Shown one piece after another: positions 60,989 through 64,000 of a stretch of 64,000 bases of DNA. This DNA comes from Chitinophaga alhagiae (GTDB lineage Bacteria; Bacteroidota; Bacteroidia; Chitinophagales; Chitinophagaceae). Both the position numbers and the translations under genes were made by a program. The notes beneath the pieces are model-generated. The model searched no databases. It was not told where the DNA came from and was given only the letters and a program-made list of their open reading frames with translations. Where the stretch lies: the NCBI RefSeq assembly GCF_003568665.1, contig NZ_QXMH01000007.1, forward strand, positions 87,414 through 151,413, given 5' to 3'. Positions within the stretch are counted from its first letter, which is position 1; each line of letters begins with the position of its first letter.

Positions 60989-61897
60989 TTAAATGTTACG
61001 GTTCATCCTGTATTCAACAATAGTGATCGTCAAAGTTGAAGCGAATATCAAAATCCCGCCGGCCATTGTTTTCAGGCTGAGTGTTTCCCCCAGCCATATT
61101 GCCGCTATGGGCAGGGCAAAAAAAGTAATGAGGTAATTGGACAAGGCAACCTGCATGGCATCGAGCGTTTTCAGGGCCATAAAAAAGAGTACCATGGACA
61201 GAAAGTTGTGAAAAATGGTCAGCAAACCGATGGCCATCCAGGTCTGTTTTGTAAATGACGGGATACGCCCGAAAACACCAGGTTCAAAATAAAATACCAG
61301 GGGGGCCAACAAGATAACCATGGCCGCGTAGGTAAAAAAGACCATTTCTATCTCCGTATACTTGCTCAGTATTTTCTTACAGCCTACATTATAATAGGAA
61401 TTGCCAACAATGGCCAGGAAGATCAGCAGGTTACCGGCCGCATATTTAGCCCCAAAATCAATGTTTTTTATATCTGAGGTTGAACAAAGTATGACACCAA
61501 TAATGGCAATTGAAAAACTGGCCCATCGCATGGTGGTCATTTGTTCCTTTATTAGCAGATATGCAAAAAAAGCCGTAACCACCGGAAGGCTAAGCGTCAG
61601 TATTGCGGCATTGCTGGCGGTAGAATATTGCGTTCCCCACGTCATGAATACCTGTGCCGGGAAGACGCCCAAAAGTGCAAGCTGCACAAATACCAGCACG
61701 TCTTTTATTGATTTTTTATTCCTGTTAAAATGGTTGAGCGCAAATGGCCCAAGCAGCAGCGTTGCGATCAGCATAGGCCCCCAAACAGTAAAAAAAGGCC
61801 CCGCCTGGTCCTGCATAAGTTTTATACACGTAAACTGCAATGACCACATTAGATTACATGCAAGCAGCAAAAGCCATGAAAGCATCGTTTTTTTCAT
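60989..61897 (-). CDS. DMT (EamA) family transporter
   Basis: 302 residues with ten membrane helices in two EamA halves: SWLLLLACNLMWSLQFTCIKL begins the first and GNLLIFLAIVGNSYYNVGCKKIL the second; each ends with the usual LGE-type stretch (LIKEQMTTMRWASF; IAAIWLGETLSLKTMAGG). EamA proteins often export amino acids or metabolites. First gene of the operon with the D-TA-like enzyme and the dipeptidase; TACTTTTG and the shared 17-bp motif lie upstream. It may import the substrate or remove a toxic product. Confidence 0.92.
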   Translation of the reverse strand: MKKTMLSWLLLLACNLMWSLQFTCIKLMQDQAGPFFTVWGPMLIATLLLGPFALNHFNRNKKSIKDVLVFVQLALLGVFPAQVFMTWGTQYSTASNAAILTLSLPVVTAFFAYLLIKEQMTTMRWASFSIAIIGVILCSTSDIKNIDFGAKYAAGNLLIFLAIVGNSYYNVGCKKILSKYTEIEMVFFTYAAMVILLAPLVFYFEPGVFGRIPSFTKQTWMAIGLLTIFHNFLSMVLFFMALKTLDAMQVALSNYLITFFALPIAAIWLGETLSLKTMAGGILIFASTLTITIVEYRMNRNI

Positions 61898-61957
61898 ATT
61901 CCCCTGCGTTCATAAGGCATATATATCACGTAAATGCCTGTTATTGTATGATCACGG

Positions 61958-61965
61958 CAAAAGTA
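61958..61965 (-). promoter_or_regulatory. Promoter -7 box of the transporter operon
   Basis: Minus-strand TACTTTTG fits TAnnTTTG. It lies 61 bases upstream of the EamA ATG. GGAATT is found 26 bases further upstream. Confidence 0.6.
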
Positions 61966-62008
61966 CTATTGGAACTGAATAGGAAAATTCCGCTTATTAC
62001 GTAATTGC

Positions 62009-62025
62009 GTATACTTTTTTAACAG
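62009..62025 (-). promoter_or_regulatory. Shared 17-bp upstream motif, copy 2
   Basis: CTGTTAAAAAAGTATAC on the minus strand, identical to the copy at 57527-57543, 43 bases upstream of the TACTTTTG box; AATT follows at two bases here and at three bases in the other copy. Confidence 0.7.
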
Positions 62026-62319
62026 TCGTGTTCGTGAAGCAGGTACCTGGGGGAACATTATCGCAAAAGGCGTTCCGCCTCCGTGAAGCCGGGCATGCCT
62101 GATTGGGTTAGCGGAACGGTATTACAGGAACAGGCGGCCGTTTTCCAGTCGCCTTCTTATCGGCTTGATCAGCCTGGAGAGGAAAGGGCTAAAAACTAAA
62201 AAAGGCCCCCATTACTGGTGACCTTTTCAAAGCTTGTCGGGACGATTACCTGACAAAAAAGCCCATATGCTTTCATATGACAAATTTCCTAAATAGTTAA
62301 GATAGCGCAAAGCCCATCT

Positions 62320-62366
62320 TTGACTAACGGGCTCCTTAGTCAAGGTAATTAAATTTTCGTTGACTA
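62320..62366. promoter_or_regulatory. TTGACTA repeats at the Fic promoter
   Basis: TTGACTAA (62320-62327) and TTAGTCAA (62336-62343) form an inverted repeat, and a third box TTGACTA lies at 62360-62366. TAATTTCG at 62380-62387 is one base from TAnnTTTG. The third box overlaps the position expected for a -33 element. Confidence 0.55.
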
Positions 62367-62400
62367 TGTATTTTTTTAGTAATTTCGGACAGATTAGATT

Positions 62401-63537
62401 ATGAATATTAAAGACTATACATCAGGAGTATTTACCAAACAATATGGTTATAAGAGCTTTAGTCCAAATTCCATCAACAAGGAATGGGAAATAAATAACC
62501 CTGAGATAAATACCCTTTTAGAAGAAGCTAATTTAAGACTGGGTGAGCTGAATGCGTTTTCGACTTTTGTACCAGATGTCGATGTTTTTATTAGGATGCA
62601 CATTGTGAAAGAAGCAACCCAATCCAGTCGTATTGAAGGAACACGCACCCGGATAGATGAGGCTGTACTGGAGGCCAAAGATATCAGTCCCGAATCGAAG
62701 GACGATTGGCAGGAAGTACAGAATTATATCGAGGCTATGAACCATTCAATCAAGAACCTGGAGAAACTACCTTTATCCGCCCGATTGATTAGAGAAGCCC
62801 ATAAAATTTTATTAAAGGGAGTAAGAGGCAAAAATAAATTGCCTGGTGAGTTTCGTTCCAGCCAGAATTGGATTGGTGGAGCTACAATTAGTGATGCTAC
62901 GTTTGTACCACCGCATCATACGCTCGTACCTGATTGCATCAGCGACTTGGAAAAATTTTTAAATAATGGGGAAATACAAGTTCCACATCTCATTAGAATT
63001 GGTATTGCACATTACCAATTCGAGGCCATCCATCCATTTCTTGATGGCAATGGAAGAATTGGCCGGTTATTAATCACACTGTATTTGATCACGCAAAAAG
63101 TGCTGAATAAACCAACGTTATATTTGTCTGACTTCATTGAAAAAAACAGACAGCATTATTATGATAACTTAATGGCTGTTTCGCTCAATAGTAAGATGGA
63201 ACAATGGCTTAAGTTCTTTTTAGTTGGCATTATTGAAACAGCAAAGAATGCAATAGACACTTTTGCAAAAATAGTCGCCCTAAGAGAAAAGCTGGAAAAG
63301 GATACTATAGTGTCATTAGGTAAAAGATTGCCCAATGCAAAAGCACTACTCAACTTTCTATACAGTAAACCGGTTGTAACCGTTTCCGATGTGATGATAA
63401 ACCTCAATATCACGAAACAGACAGCCAATGCGCTGATCAAGGATTTTTATAATCTTAAAATACTTAAAGAACAAACCGGGTATAAACGAAATAGGATATT
63501 TGTATTTGAAGAATACCTGAGATTATTTGAAAGATAA
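62401..63537 (+). CDS. Fic family protein with C-terminal winged helix
   Basis: 378 residues. The Fic active site HPFLDGNGRIGRLL starts at His211; such proteins transfer AMP or other nucleotide parts to target proteins. The N-terminal inhibitory motif SSRIEG (S75 to G80; S/TxxxE(G/N)) is present, so this is a self-inhibited class II Fic. The C-terminal 90 residues form a winged helix (TVSDVMINLNITKQTANALI; KEQTGYKRNRIFVF), suggesting DNA binding and possibly control of its own promoter with the TTGACTA boxes. The gene is AT-rich and foreign-looking; it lies near an IS element. Confidence 0.94.
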   Translation: MNIKDYTSGVFTKQYGYKSFSPNSINKEWEINNPEINTLLEEANLRLGELNAFSTFVPDVDVFIRMHIVKEATQSSRIEGTRTRIDEAVLEAKDISPESKDDWQEVQNYIEAMNHSIKNLEKLPLSARLIREAHKILLKGVRGKNKLPGEFRSSQNWIGGATISDATFVPPHHTLVPDCISDLEKFLNNGEIQVPHLIRIGIAHYQFEAIHPFLDGNGRIGRLLITLYLITQKVLNKPTLYLSDFIEKNRQHYYDNLMAVSLNSKMEQWLKFFLVGIIETAKNAIDTFAKIVALREKLEKDTIVSLGKRLPNAKALLNFLYSKPVVTVSDVMINLNITKQTANALIKDFYNLKILKEQTGYKRNRIFVFEEYLRLFER

Positions 63538-63546
63538 AAAATTGAT

Positions 63547-63669
63547 ATGGCCAATCTTGTAATAAACAAAGTTCATTTTAAGATAGTAAATCCTGCGATC
63601 CTGATATGGGTAAGCAAAGAAGATTTTTTTGAAGCAAAGAAAAAACAGTCATCCAGAAAGGATACTTGA
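63547..63669 (+). CDS. Possible 40-residue ORF after Fic
   Basis: A short frame starting nine bases after the Fic stop: MANLVINKVHFKIVNPAILI, then a basic tail with KKKQSSRKDT. It resembles nothing I know and may be a remnant. Confidence 0.25.
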   Translation: MANLVINKVHFKIVNPAILIWVSKEDFFEAKKKQSSRKDT

Positions 63670-63679
63670 AGATGATATA

Positions 63680-63877
63680 TCAGCTTGTCAACAATCTGAG
63701 AATATCGTCTGATATGATATATTCGATTGTAAACCATTCTTTGGTATCACTGTAATCACTGTGTAAAGGGACCAGCTTACAAAGTTCGCTTTTTTCTGAA
63801 AACTTTCCTGAAGCCCTTAGGGCAGAGATAATGGCTTGTAGTAAAAAAATCAATTTGCAGCAGCTCGCGAAAGGGGA
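63680..63877 (-). pseudogene. Truncated gene remnant at the IS insertion
   Basis: On the minus strand a frame without stop leads from the IS end to a TGA at 63680-63682. The residues LQAIISALRASGKFSEKSEL and then TKEWFTIEYIISDDILRLLT look like real protein, but there is no start; the insertion at about 63873 probably removed the N-terminal part. The family is not recognised. Confidence 0.4.
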
Positions 63878-64000
63878 CTATCTCAGTAACTGTGTAAGTT
63901 TTCAAAAATCGGAGTTCGTAGCAGGATCTATATCCTGATCCTGCTTTCAAAAATAGTTAAAAACTGGTCCAGGACAATGCCCCAGTTCCTTATTGGCATT
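63873..64000. mobile_element. IS256-family insertion sequence, right end (partial)
   Basis: The sequence from about 63873 reads GGGGACTATCTCAGTAACTG and then TGTAAGTTTT, with the GTGTAA core usual in IS256-family inverted repeats, and is followed by the C-terminus of a transposase on the minus strand. The other end lies outside the window, so target duplications cannot be checked. Confidence 0.6.
63928..64000 (-). CDS. IS256 family transposase, C-terminal fragment
   Basis: The last codons of a minus-strand frame coming from beyond the right edge: MPIRNWGIVLDQFLTIFESR, RI and a stop at 63928-63930. The pattern PIRNWxxxLxQFxxIFxxR is the normal end of IS256-type (mutator-like) transposases, whose catalytic DDE residues lie upstream, outside the window. 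The methionine shown is internal and is not the start. Confidence 0.6.
   Translation of the reverse strand, partial: MPIRNWGIVLDQFLTIFESRIRI

Larger units (their letters stand above)
61898..62400. promoter_or_regulatory. Region between the transporter operon and the Fic gene
   Basis: 503 bases without a gene. The left part is the transporter promoter region. From about 62040 to 62190 the sequence is GC-rich like the chromosome; after about 62190 it turns AT-rich, which marks the likely edge of acquired DNA. Near 62320-62366 three TTGACTA-type boxes lie upstream of the Fic gene. Confidence 0.5.

Noticed and set aside
62226..62262. tRNA-like 3' end (TCGGGACGA) as an island attachment site
   Set aside because: Only about nine bases resemble a tRNA acceptor; no cloverleaf and no second copy in the window.

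Overview
The window looks like chromosome from a Bacteroidota bacterium of the Chitinophagaceae type. This rests on three SusC/SusD outer-membrane uptake pairs, a PorP/SprF type IX secretion cassette with a gliding-motility C-terminal domain, NPP-like and sulfatase hydrolases with lipoprotein or Sec signals, few Shine-Dalgarno sequences, and several promoter-like boxes of the Bacteroidota form TAnnTTTG. The first 40 kb is GC-rich. From about 40.4 kb it becomes more AT-rich, and the last 1.7 kb (Fic gene and IS end) is clearly AT-rich and looks acquired. No rRNA, tRNA or CRISPR array was found.

Layout. 0-3.4 kb: end of a flavin reductase, a DUF763 protein, a PchR-like AraC regulator and an LpxL-type acyltransferase. 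3.4-8.1 kb: SusC/SusD pair 1. 8.5-18.4 kb: mostly single genes: TRIC channel, small lipoprotein, RDD protein, rhodanese, a P1 peptidase/class-IV aminotransferase pair, a TIMP-like secreted protein, an SMR exporter, a sulfatase, and an ArsR/luciferase-like oxidoreductase pair. 17.5-21.7 kb: type IX secretion cassette (two Ig-like secreted proteins, a CHU_C protein, PorP/SprF). 22-24.9 kb: NEW3 protein plus ABC-2 transporter. 25-34.3 kb: TPR lipoprotein, arylsulfatase, methyltransferase, an unrecognised 2-TM protein, GH20 hexosaminidase, sialidase-like lipoprotein and two small membrane proteins. 34.4 kb: a 110-bp element with 23-bp perfect terminal inverted repeats. 34.5-41.3 kb: SusC/SusD pair 2 with a phosphodiesterase, divergent from a TetR regulator, with a 34-bp palindrome between them.

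41.7-55.1 kb is a polysaccharide utilisation locus read leftward: SusC, SusD, PIG-L deacetylase, NHL protein, GH20, an unrecognised lipoprotein that may be a new glycosidase, a HGSNAT-like membrane acyltransferase and a GH27 alpha-galactosidase. 55.3-61.9 kb holds two short operons around an AraC regulator: RidA / hydroxyacyl-CoA dehydrogenase-like / RraA, and DMT transporter / D-threonine-aldolase-like enzyme / M19 dipeptidase. Both operons carry the same 17-bp sequence at nearly the same distance upstream of a TAnnTTTG box, so they are probably one regulon. I read them as a pathway for a peptide-derived, possibly D- or beta-hydroxy, amino acid; this is the best candidate for an undescribed system here. 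The right end holds a Fic protein with a winged-helix tail and the end of an IS256-family element.
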